NCBI RefSeq assembly: GCF_027942865.1
Contig: NC_134510.1
Span: forward strand, 25,475,209-25,539,208
DNA: 64,000 nt
Direction: 5' to 3'
DNA from: Odontesthes bonariensis
Lineage: Eukaryota; Chordata; Actinopteri; Atheriniformes; Atherinopsidae
Position 1 is the first letter of the stretch. The number at the start of each line of letters is the position of its first letter. The notes below the pieces were generated by a model, which was not told the origin of the DNA, ran no database searches, and saw only the letters and a list, made by a program, of their open reading frames with translations. Positions 24,980 through 37,800 of this stretch are shown here, in pieces. A program made the translations under genes and the position numbers.

Positions 24980-25897
24980 TTATTGTGCCTGAAGAGTCAA
25001 GACAGGGACAATTGAAATCTCTGTATCCTTTTTTTTCCCCAGTCACATCAGAAATGCACCCGTTTTCCTCCATTTCAAAGCTGCAAAATGGTGTTTTAAT
25101 CCTGACATTTGACTTGGTTTTCCTATGCTTCCTCAAAATTTAAGGTTTTAGTCCAAATCACAACACAAGTAAACAGACCAGAAACTACTCTAGTAAGTAT
25201 AATCTGGGGTTTAGTCAGAAGTCTGGGAGCTTGGACAAGATTTTAATTCTTCAGAGGGATGTCACATGGAACAATTAAGTAAAAACTATCCAAATGTAAG
25301 ACAACCTTAAAGTTGGTCAATACTTTAGTACACTAGATGTGTGCCAACTGCACTCATACTTAATGGGATAGACAAGCTTGCAATCCCAGAACTTATTACC
25401 TATTTAGGAACTATTTCTACAACTCTACAGTGAAATGATTCCCTCTGCAATTTTTATATTAATTAAAGTGCACCAATTCCAACTTAATTTTACTGCTAAA
25501 TTCAGCTTAGTATAAAAATTAAACGCACCAACTTTGCTCTGTGATGCCATGTATAACCAATGTAATGTGTATGAAATTCCAATAACCACCTACACCTCAG
25601 AAAAGGATGAGTGAAGTGTGTTTTACATGGGGAATAGGATGCAAAAATGCGTTAAATTACAGCTAATGGAGCCATACGACTGGGCCGCAGCCGCCCCGCA
25701 CCACGTTGTTTGCTAGGACAGGCTAGCGTTAGCTTAGCTGAACATCATTTCGCTTTTTAAAATCCACAACAAAGTAATACTTGGGCTATCCAACATATTA
25801 CTTTGTGTTCACATTACTTAATAGTACTTTCTGTCGTTGTACCGTGTCAAAAGAGAGCGAGCTTGTGTTGTGAGAAGAGTGAAGTCGCGGCTCATAC

Positions 25898-25931
25898 CTG
25901 TCTCGATCAGGCTCGCGTTGTAAAGAGGAAG
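25898..25931 (-). promoter_or_regulatory. rps9: rps9 transcription start and 5'TOP leader exon
   Basis: On the minus strand CTTCCTCTTTACAACGCG opens a short leader ending ACAG before a GTATGAG donor. A C followed by a pyrimidine run is the 5'TOP motif of ribosomal protein mRNAs. The exact start nucleotide could be one of several Cs between 25926 and 25931. The leader joins the ATG exon at 24988 across an intron of about 0.9 kb. Confidence 0.8.
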
Positions 25932-26139
25932 TCAAAAGCCGTTCACATTGCTTTATACGTCTTCAGCACATACTACATTTCCCATCATGCCTCTTATCAC
26001 CTGAAACGGAAGTAAGCTTCTGAGGTTGTCGCCCTCTATTGGTCGATGATAACATAGCTGCGAACACAGGCAATTAAGCTTCACCAGTAAATAATTTTAC
26101 TCCTACCGATCTGTTTCATAATTATGCTTTATGCCTGAC

Positions 26140-26725
26140 CCGCTCACGTGGAAGGTGGAATATATATAACTTTTGTTCATTTATGCTTAAGTTGTTTCAC
26201 TACATTGGACCCTCCAATAAAGTGGAGTCTTTTGTTGTAAAATAGATGTGGGAACAGAAAGTAGTGACAAATCTCGCTTTACATTGTGTGTGAGAGCAGG
26301 GGAGATAAGGTGGTAAACTCAGTGAGAAGGACATGGGCGACTATTTATATAACTCTGAAATGGGACCCTGAGCATGTGTTTCCGTCTGTCAGGCTGCATG
26401 ATCAACTGATGGACACACAGAAGCTCACTTGTTTTCTCTTTCACTGCCCCATATTCTGTCTTTTTCAGGCAGAGATTTAGTTCTTTTGTGGAGTTTCTTT
26501 GTGTTTTTTTCTCACCTGTGTGGTAGACACAGTCGTAACCCTCTTTCTCCTCACCCTCTTGGATCTTCTCTTTCCTCTGGTTGGGATTTTTACACGTTTT
26601 TTTTCCGTCCCAATTGCCTTTTTTTTCACTGTGCGTGTCAAACTTTCCTTTTCCCCAGCTCTCCTTTTTCCTTCCTCCCCCCGTCGTCCTCTGTTCCCTG
26701 TCTTCTTGTGTGTGGTTTTTGGGCT
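26140..26725 (+). promoter_or_regulatory. rbfox1l: Presumed promoter and 5' leader of rbfox1l
   Basis: Upstream of the rbfox1l ATG there is a TATA/MEF2-like AT core (CTATTTATATAAC near 26341), another TATATATAAC near 26160, and E-box-type hexamers (CACGTG near 26145, CAACTG near 26403, CACCTG near 26514). A TGCATG at 26395-26400 is a potential binding site for the gene's own product. These fit a muscle gene, as rbfox1l is expressed in fish muscle, but each motif is common. The start site and any leader splicing (TTTTTCAG near 26468) are not settled. Confidence 0.35.
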
Positions 26726-29700
26726 ATGCTCTCGTCACCAACTGTGATCCTCCAGCCTTATGGACTGCCCGTCTACCCACAGACAACCACATGCTACCCC
26801 AGCATAGTTCAGGTAAACTCTTCATTTGTTCTGTAATTACAATATATCACATTGATTTTTGTCAAGATTCTCCATGAGCCCTAAAAGGCATCCTGAACAA
26901 GCATATATCCAAAGTGGTAATGGATTTAGAAGCCACAAATAAGGAATGAGATTTGTATCTGTATGAGTGAAAACAGTCAACAGACAGGAGGATTTTAAAG
27001 CTGCAATACCCACTAATGTTCTTTTGGTCTGAGGATAGTTTTTGGGAAACATCAGATGATCAATAAAATGTCAGAAAGATGCAAATTTTCAGTTTTATTC
27101 AACCAAAAGATTGGAACCCAAAAGTAATGCTTGCATTAATTATAAGCAGTTACGCTGATGCAGAAGCCTAAAACACATGTATAATTTTTCCACTAATAAG
27201 TTTGAAAAGCCCTAAAGTCAAAATATTCCCAGTGAGGAAAGTAATTTTCTTTCAGTAGAAAGCACCAAGAGGCACTGGTTCTTTTGAGCTAAAAAGTTAT
27301 TTCACATCACTTTATTTAGTGAATTATTACTTGATATTTCAGCACAGGACATATTAGAGACAACCAGTAAGGCCCAATTGGAGCTGTGTGAAGTACACTG
27401 ATTGTGAAACATCTTATTTGTTGAATAGTAACGACACCTTAGGGGTTATCTTTAGTCCGCTGGTCTGAGTGAGACTAGCAGCAAGTGTCCCTGACATGCC
27501 ATTAATGCCACAACGCATCTGGTATCTCTCTACCTTGTCACTGTGCTTCACACCAGCTGTATTTTTAGTCCTCCTCTCCTGAGCCGATAATCACCGGAGG
27601 AGGTTCTGTCACCTATCTTGTTCTATGCAGTCAACTGTTTTTAAAATAGGTGTAAAACCTGCCTGTTGAGCATTTAAACGCCGAGCACTTTGTATCACAT
27701 CTGATTTTAAGATTTAAAACTTGAACACATACAGAATAAGGTGTTGTGTAGAGGTGACTGCAGCTGATAATCAAGCCTTGGAGATTATGATTCTCCTTCT
27801 TGCAGCAACCTGAAACATTATATTGTTCTAAGTCTTAAATGTCTGCAGCATGAGTTTTGACAGGGTATCCACCGAATCTCAAGTTGCAGCAGCTGTGATT
27901 TGAAAACTACCTCGGGATCTTTGTCACATGTCAGTGTTTGTCTTCTGTCTTTCCTCTTCCTTTACCGTTTCTCTTCACCATTACCGAACAACAACCCATT
28001 ATAGGTTTTCATACCAAAAGCAGGATGTGGTGGATGACTGGGTGGAAAATGGAAAAAAAAACACTATTGAGTTTCACTTAATAAGCCACCACTTGTACTT
28101 GTACAAAGACTTGTACTTGACCAGAACATCTGCAGTTAGCGTCGTCTTGTTGAGTAAATCCTGCGGCAGCTGTCACAGCGGGCACCTGGCGCTGAGATGT
28201 CGACCTCTGACCGCAAACCGACAGCTGAGGAAGGAGACGAGAGAGAGAGCGAACAAATGGCAATCAAAAAAAGCCTGTGTCTCTACACTTGCTGACACTG
28301 TGATACTGAATGAGGCTCAGTGGCTGGTAGTTAAAGTCTGTGGGAAAACAAAGAAGCAGACGATGGTTGACTGTGATATTTAACAGAGGACGTTATCTTC
28401 ACTCATCTGTCACTTTTTTTATCAGGGAGGAGGGTCGATGCAGCCACTCGTTGTTTGTTTCTACAGATAAATAGATGTTGTTGACAAGTTTAGAGACGTG
28501 TTCCAGCACGATTGTTGAGGTTAGCAGTTGAACGGCTGAACAGAAATGTGGTCTGTTGACCTGCTTAGTTTGCAAAGCACGATTTGTAATGCATCAAAAA
28601 GTCCCCTCTGTTGTTGCTTCTTAAGGGGAAACTACTTTTTCCTTTTTGTTTCAATGTTTGTTTTGTTTGGTTGATGGTGGAACAGTACCCCTGATTTACT
28701 TTATTTTTACACATCACCCCCATTTTCACTTGCTGGTGGAGTCTGAGACCCGGGCCGGCATTAAAGTTGTCATCAGAGGTTGTGTTGCAAGGCTCTCTGC
28801 AGATGACCGTTTACCTGCGGGTTTGTTGTGGAGACAAACTTATCCTCAAACTGGATTTTTCTGCTGATGCCGATCCACTGTGCACATATGGAATGTGGTT
28901 CTCCAAGCGACACTATTGTGAGAGAAGCCAGACGTCCATGCTGGGTGGAGTGTTTTGCATCCAGCAAGGAACTTTGGTTGCTGAACTGTTTGGTCAGGTT
29001 TACGCACCAAAACTACTCGGTTAGGTTTAGGTTTAACATCACGACTTGGCATGGACCGCTTCATATCTTTGACGTATTGGAAAGCTTAATTTTTTCCCAA
29101 GTTACAAGAGTGGAGGCACAAAATCTATCTGAAATGTATTTCTGAGAGGTGCACACAGCGTCGCCAGGTTAAAAGATTCTATTGAGCAAACGCTGGTTGA
29201 AAAGCGTTGAAAAGCGTTGAAATATGTAAGTCATCCAGCTAATGAACCCTGCTGATGTTTCGTGGCCAGTGATCTCGATCTTTGACCGACTGAGTTTTGA
29301 CCAAAATATCTCAGCTTTTATTGAATGAATGGTTGTGACATTTTTCAAATGTCATTTTGTCCCCCACGAGGATGCATTGATATGATAAACAAGCCTCTGA
29401 CTTCTTATCAACTGTCCCTTTCATGTCAAGATTTTGACAAAGCACTTTGGGTCATAACAAAATACGTACGACATACCGACCAGCCTCAGTTAAGCTTTCG
29501 ATTTACAGCCAGTCTTTAAATATCGTCTTTATGCTAGTTTGCCTCTAATTTTACCACTCAAACCATTAATTTACATTCTGTATCCCACAATACATTCATG
29601 ATGTTCATCAGGTAGTAAAGATGTAGACACAATCAATCTGTTCAGGTTGCTTTACAAGGTACGTGCATACTAAAATAACTGCTGCTGAGTATGCTACATC

Positions 29701-31829
29701 TGATTCCTGGTGTAATATTACTATTGACTCACTGGGAGCTCTGATGTGGCAAAATTACTCTCAGGCCTTTTTCTTCTCTCATTAATTTTTCTTTTCTACA
29801 TTTATTAACCAAAGAAACAACAATATGAGTCAAGGAGAACACAGTTAATGTTGCCACAGGAGTTTAACTCATAATCAGAATTGTGTTTCATTCACTATAC
29901 CCTTTCGATTTGAACCAGCATGTACAAAAATATCACACTTCTCAAATGCAGCAGCTGACAGCGGGATACTTGAGACATTATGATAATGGAGATACTTCTA
30001 ATCATGATAGATTATTCTAAATCCTGAAGCAGGCTGACTCTCTTGTGATAAGTCCCTTTAAAGGCAACACATGGTTGGGATACAGAGAAGTGAAACTGAG
30101 AAACTGCTCTAATCTCTTGATAAAGTGAAAACATCAGCCCTGTAACAGAAACGTTTCCATTTAAACCACATATTTGTGGGTATTTCAAACTCCAAGCGTC
30201 GTATTTTAGCCACAGAGTGCTGGATTTGATAGTTCTCTTCAGATAGAATAAAACCTTTCTTTCTTTGATGAATCATTTAGGCATCTAATTCTTTCTATAA
30301 CGACAGCTGGGCGGCTGTTGCTCAGGATGTAGGCTCGATCCCCGGCTTCCCCAGTCTTCATGTCAAAGTGTTCTTGGGCATGACACACTGAACACCACAC
30401 TGCCTCTGATGCATTGATGGGTGAGTAAGTGTGTGTATGATAACACTACATAGGCTTAAAGAACCCTATACACAAATACGTTGTGTATGAATGGGTGAAT
30501 GTGGCTTGTAGTGGTCAGCAAGACCAGAAAAGCCCGGTATGAATGGGGTCCATTTACCATTTGAATAAATGTACATGAAGTCAGAAATACGCTCAGTCTT
30601 ATGAGTGATGCAAACCCGAGTTAATTTACTTCCCTAATAATTCAAAAGATGTCATTCATAACGTGGCTGTGGACAGATTTGAAAAATAAATTTCTCTGAA
30701 AGTAACAAAACCACTCTGGCCTCTCAAACGTGATATTTTCAAAGAATGACACTTAGACTCTTTTAAGACGACTTCTCGCAGCTGAAGGAGCAAAGACCTT
30801 AAATACTTCATCTTGGGGGAAGAACTCCGTCTGCGGTGTGTCTGCAGTCCGTGGTGGCAGGGTGGGGGGTAACAAGGTAATTGACAGTTACAGATGTCAA
30901 CAGCTGGTGTGGCTCCCTGGTTCCTCTGCTTTGGCACTTGTTTGATGTGATTGGTGGATGAGTAGGACTTCTGGTGTGGTGGGCGGTGGTCCTCTGGCAT
31001 TAAAACATGCTGCAGTTGTTGAACAATGCATCAGAAACAGAGGAACAGAGTAAAGGGGTAAGACAATGCTTTTTCTTCTTTCTCTGGGGGGTTTACTTGT
31101 GTCAAGGCTCAACGGGAGCATCGATGACGTGTAGTTCTGTTTCCTCGCAGACGCAGAAGAAATTCAAAAGAGTCAGAACATTTTTATTTCACTGTGGTTG
31201 AATTGTATGAAGAACAAATAATCCTGTCAAGTGTCTTTGTCTGAGTAAGGTATTCAACCTCTTTTACAGTTACAGGTGAAATGAAACAAAGTCAGAAGAG
31301 GTTTTATCATCTTTAACTGACATTTCTGACAACTAATCGCTATTATTATAGACCCACACAAGTTTTTGCCAAAACAAATTTTTAAGTAGTTTTAATTCTA
31401 CTTAGATTTTGTGGTGGCTAAATTTACGTGCTAGTTTCAAGAAACGTGACATTTGCTTGTCTCTTCATTGTGATTTAAAACACCGAAAGAGATTTAAAAA
31501 TGTCTCAAGTGGAAAAACGACATGATTCAAGGCAGCTTAAAAAGATTAATATGAATGTGTGAAGTCATTTCTTGTTTTAATGAGTCACTGAAAAAAGACC
31601 TTAATCAGAAGAAACATTAGCTCTTTAGAGGTTAGAAGTGCACTCTGCAGCTTTTTAAAGTACTACACTACTTGTCCATGACTTTTGTTAAAAGTGGAAG
31701 AACAACCTATGAGAGAATTGTGATGGTGATTTAAACGGGGCAACTGTGCAGTCTTTCTTTCTTTCTCTAGACCACCCAGCCTGAAAAATACCAACACACA
31801 GTATTTTAATACCATTAGTATGTAACCTC

Positions 31830-31871
<42 letters not shown>

Positions 31872-34800
31872 TATATATCTTCATTTTTTTCAATGACATT
31901 CTGCAATGGGAAGATATCTTCATGCCTGAATTTGGTGAAATGCTCCTTTATTGTTACATTCATGCGCCTCTCTTTGCTATTATGGTGTAATCTGTCTCTG
32001 CTGATTGTACATCAACAATGATGATCATCAGTCTCACATCAGCTGTTTAGTAAAAGCAGAAGAAGAACGTCTGGTGGTTAGTTTGCGTACATATTTGATG
32101 GAATTAAATGCTGATTCCGTCCTTCCTCTTCTTTGTTCCTCAGGGGGGCCCCACTCAGGAGGCCGGCCCCGGCAGCGGAGACCCTGCCCTGCCACAGGTC
32201 TATGCTCCGCCCCCCTCTTACCCACCACCTGGTCAAGGTCCTCCAACATCTGTGGGCAGACTTCCCACCCTTGACTTCAGCTCTGCGCATCCCAACTCAG
32301 AGTATCCAGAACACCCCCAGCTCAGAGTCTATCAGGGCCCTCAGCTGGAAGGGGCCGACACTCTGACGTCCGGTAACACGGTAAGAGCTGTTTGTGACGA
32401 TGTTGATGGAATTAAAGTCATGTCCCAATAAAACATGATCCACAGCAAGATGTGACAAGTAGGTAGTCCTTTCAAATGTCCTGCCAGAGCAACATGGCCA
32501 GATAGAGTTTCCTTCTATATTTAGAGCCCCTCTTCCAATGTTATGTCCTTGTACGGAATTGCTGAGGACAGCTGAGAGGTGATTTGTTGTTGAAAATAAA
32601 TCCCTGCATTTCCTTCTCCCCTGTGTCTTGTTTCGCTGGTTGTAAAAAAGAGATCTCCTTTCAGGATTACAGCATTTTCTTTTGTTATTTACAGTGCAGT
32701 GAGAGTATTGAGTGCATGCTTCCTTTCTAAATCTTTCATCCAAGGAAGCGTTCAAATTTCTCATTTACGGTGTAAATTATGAAATAAAATTCAGTTTGTT
32801 AATTTTTTTCTCCCGAATTCTTATTTTCATGAAACAAATGAAAAAATCTGCTGTTGCAATCATCTTATTTCAACCTGTCTCCAATACATACAATAATTTC
32901 CAAGAACTGTTTAAAAATAAATCTTCATTTTTTTTATACGAGTTAGGGTTGCCGTCCTTTTGCAGTGCAGTTCAGTCACAGCAGCGTCTCTCTAAGGCAT
33001 GAAAGCAACCTCCCTGATAAAGACTTGAGAGTTATTTGGTCTGATCTGTGTGGCAGGTCGGATCTGTCTCCTGCCTCTGCCACAAATCTCTCTTCCTGCT
33101 CTCATAAATGGTGTTTTGTGGCCCCGTCTATATATTTTATTACTAGAGCCCCTGACATACTTGGGTCCGTGCTGATTTTCGTGGGGAAAGTTGAGACGTC
33201 GCCACGGAGGGAGGGGGTCAAAGGGCGAGGCTGACCAGATGACCCCCTTTCCCCCTCTGAAATATCGCTCAGGTCCAGAACACAAATCTGCATCGTGACA
33301 TGACACCACCACCCAACTCAACCCCCCTTCCCTCTACTCTGGCCTGTGTGTGTGGTGTGTGTGTAGGTGGATGTGACTGCTGTCTACAGTAGTTAGTCAC
33401 AGCTAGCCAGTGTAGCGTGCGCCTGTGCCCTGTGTGCGTTTATTCGTCTGTAAAATGCCTCCTCGGGTGAATGTGTCTCTCTTCCTTTTCTCTATCCCCA
33501 CCTTAATAATTATGCCCCTTGTCAATTTACCTTTAACCTTTGGCAGAAAAGCAGCACCGTGACCCCAGACTGACATTTCAGTTTTGATCCCCTTTGCCCT
33601 CCCTCATCACTCTCTTCCTTTCAAGCTTCTTGCGCACCGTTTTTGCCTTGTTTACTCTGGTTTAATGTGATCTTTCACTGCTGCACTGAGGCCTTTTCAC
33701 TGTTTATCTGCCTCTTGGTACTACAATGCTAATACTCAAGTCTTGACACAGCAATCCTTATGTTCCATTAGAGTCGCACATTTTTCCGATAATATTTTTA
33801 GGTGCTTTTGTAATATTTTTTCTTTCCTATGCTCTCTGCTCTTTCTCTCGCTGCTGAAGCTCACTGTTGTTTCTTGCCTTTCCTGCAGATATTCTCATTC
33901 TCACGTTCTTGATTCCTCTCCCATCATTTATCTTAAATACATTGTTTTATTTCTTTAACATTTTCCTTTTAACCGTTGACGCTGTTGGTTGAGCAACGCA
34001 CACACGCACACACGAGCGCACACACTAGCATCGTGGTGCATTGTGGGATAGTGAATGTTTTGGTTTTGGCACATTAGTCCTTGGATTGTTGTGCATGGGG
34101 CAGTTTCTACATACAGATCACAAAGCATAGGTTTGATGTGCAGTATACAACGGAAATGAGGATATTTTTGTGTAACATCACTTTGAAAAATCAAATGATT
34201 CAAATTTCTACCAGCTGTCAATAAGCATTTCCTCTTGTGAGCAATCAAAATAGACAGCTTAGAGGAACTAAGATCAAAATACAGATAAATAAATGAATAT
34301 GCCCTTTTTTTGGACACACAATCTGATTTCCAAAACAAAACATAGTGCAGGTGTTGTTTACAAAAAGACCTGAAAATGACAGAACTGTCTGTGTCACCAG
34401 TAATCAGGTTAGATCAAAGTGTAATACTTCTAATTAGCCACATTAACCTGGTAAAAACTATGGCCTAGCAAAATAGAGCCCAGTTACACCAGTCAATGAG
34501 GTATAAATATATAAACTGTGAGATGGTAACATATCTCCAGGCTGAGGTTTTTTCTGTTGGGCAGAGTTCTCGTGACATGGCAGGAATCGCAAGTCCTGAA
34601 TAGTAACGTGTGTAAGATGTAAGCATGTACATTATTGTACCTGTGCAAAATGCACATGTACATTCATTCTAACCCTAACAATGAGCTCTAAATTTCCAAT
34701 CCCTGTAGTGGGAGCAAAGAAATCATAAATGCAAGGGAATCTTTTGCATGAGGGTTCGTGGATTAACACGTTCCACCACCTCCTTCTTCCACTGTTTGTG

Positions 34801-37800
34801 GCCAAATTAACTCTCGCAAAGACTTGGAAAGCGGACTTCATGTAAGAAAACGTATGAAGATCGTTGAAAAGATGCATCTGTGTAGAAAACAAAGAATGGA
34901 AAAAGTACTAATTATTCAACAACGCTCCCATTTCGCATTATGCCATGAGATCTGTTGGCAAAATACACTGACGGAACAAACAACCCACTTGGGGAACATT
35001 TAAAAACAAATGCAGCTCTTATATTCCTCTGCCGAGGAGGATTTTGTCCAAACTAAAGCAGGACATGCCAAGAATTGAAAAAAGAACCTGATTTGAATCT
35101 AAGTAATGTCTAAGTAATGAAAGATTAATTGACTGCTGTTTACATAAGAGCAAATATCTGCCTCTTCAACTTAGAAATGATCCAATTCATTTCAAGGTGG
35201 AACAGTTTTGAACCATCTGATGAGTGATATCACACAGGTATGTATTCACTTCTGTTGTATACATCATTTAATGTAATTACATCTGCTTAGGCTAGTCTTC
35301 ATTAGAGTTTTCCAGCGGAGCTTCAAACTGTTTTTCACTCTTTACCACAGCTGGAGTGAGCACATGTCGTTTTCTTTTAATATCATAATCTTGGCGTTAG
35401 TGTGCTGGGCATCAGTATTTATACTTTCCTACAGGCATGTGTTCCAAGACACCCGACTAAAATGGAGCCTTTTCCACGCCTCCTTACATTTGCCTGAGAA
35501 GGATCACTGGTTGCTGAATGCTGGTTGAACTTGGTTTGGATCACTTGATCTCATGGAAATGATCTTTGCTTAATGCCATGTGATGCTTACGCAACTGAGT
35601 CTTTATACAAAGTCTCTGAACGATGTAAAACTTGTTGAATTGACCTCACTTCCTTTCTGTCTTTGCTTTTCTACTGATGCCCTCTCTCCGTTTTTCCCTC
35701 ACACCTGTCTCATCTCATTCATACCCTCTCCATCTTTTGTTTCCATCTTTCTGTTTTCGTCTGTTCCTTCACGTCCCCTTTTTTCTCGTCCACTCTCCGT
35801 CTATCCGTGTGCTCGCTTTCATACTGTCTCGCTGTCAGGAGGACGTTTTGGCCCCCGTGACGTCTGACCCCCAGTCTCTCACCGTGTCATCGGGGGGCGG
35901 AGCAGGAAGTGGAAGTGACGAGGAGGGGTCAGGTAAGGCCCAACCGAAACGCCTCCACGTCTCCAACATCCCATTCCGTTTCAGAGACCCAGACCTCCGC
36001 CAGATGTTTGGGGTATGCTGAACTAAATGTTACTAAATTACACCTGTTCGCACTTTAAACGGCGTCTACTAACAGATTCTGACACTTTGGCAGCAATTTG
36101 GAAAGATCCTTGATGTAGAAATCATCTTCAATGAGCGGGGGTCAAAGGTGAGCCACACATTAATGTTATCAGAGCTTTGACCAATATGGGAAAGATATTC
36201 AATGAATTAAAGAAATTAATGAAATGTGCATCCAAACCATTTAGGGGTTTGGATTTGTAACTTTTGAGAGCGCCACCGAGGCCGACCGAGCACGAGAAAA
36301 GCTGAACGGGACGATCGTAGAGGGGAGAAAGATCGAGGTGAAGGAGGATTTCTCACAGTTTGTAGTTTTCAACGCCAACATTTAACACAGATAATCTTTA
36401 TCAAGGCTTCTTTTTTCATTGCAGGTTAACAACGCTACTGCAAGAGTAGTTACGAAGAAGCCTCAAGCGCCTCTTGTGAATGGTGAAATATCAAGTAAGA
36501 AATATAAGTTTTTGCTCATTACATTCTGGGGTCTGAGGTTCTGTTTTAAAGGCGTCTAACGTTCACTTTTTTCCGCAGCTTCTGGGTGGAAGATCAACCC
36601 TGTCATGGGTGCCATGTACGCACCTGAACTCTACACAGGTGGGTTAAAGTTGATTTTGTTGCTTAGAGACTACAAGCGTTGTACATCTGACTGTTCTCGA
36701 CTTTTGCTTTCTTTTCTGTCTTTGAACTTTTTTAGTTGCCAGTTTTCCGTATCCTGTAGCGACTCCCACCTTGGCCTACCGGGGCTCTGCGCTGCGCGGC
36801 CGAGGCCGAGCCGTCTACAACACCATTCGCTCTGCTGCTGCAGCCACACCCACTGCTATGCCCGCCTACCCTGGGTAAGCTCCTGGGTCCGGTGGAACAA
36901 TCAGTCTTCTTTAGGATAGGATTTAGTCAGATCGCCAGTGGTGGAGGAAGTACTGAAGTGTAGTACTTAAGTAAAAGTATAAATACCCAGCAAAATATAT
37001 GCTTAAGTAAAAGTCATAAGTACTGACTTTTAAATTTACTTTAAGTATTAAAAGTAAAAGTACTCGCGCTATTGGTTGTCTTTCAATGTCTAGGCCATTT
37101 TGATGAGGTATAGCTACTGGTAATACTTAAGCCTCTACAGAAGTCAATGTTAGTAAAAACTATAAGCAACATTGAAGCTGACAGAGCCACCTGATTGGTT
37201 TAAACATATTTTTGTGTAGGCAACGTTATGGCGAAACTGCATTTATAAAATGTAACAAGTAATAACACATACTGTAGAAATGTAGTGGAGTAGAAAGTAT
37301 AGATAATAGCTGCAAAATGTAATGGAGTAAAAGTCGAAAGTATGCATTATTATTTTTACTTAAGTAAATTACAAATACGGAAAAATTTACTTAAGTACAG
37401 TAACGAAGTAAAAATACTCTGTTACATTCCACCACTGCAGAACGCCTCAGTTCTTCTTTTAGATTCATCAGACAATCACAGTAATTTGTGTAAATGAATA
37501 TAGGAACTGGAGGATGAGTGTGATCATTCTCAGCATAGTGAAAAAAAACGTTGAACTATTGGGACTTTTTATTTGCTTTTTGGTGGTACCAGCCTTGTTC
37601 ATGGTGTAATATTTTTGCTGGGCCGTCAATATGTAAACATGTATGAGGTACAGTGTTTAAAGTGGTTTTAGTTCCTCCACAGCAAACCTACATTAAAACC
37701 ACGTGTTAAAGCAGACAGATTCTCTTTAATTCAGTGCTCAAGAATTCCCTTTCCCATCTTTCCTTCAGCTCAATGTCACAAGCTCAAGGAAAAGCATTCA

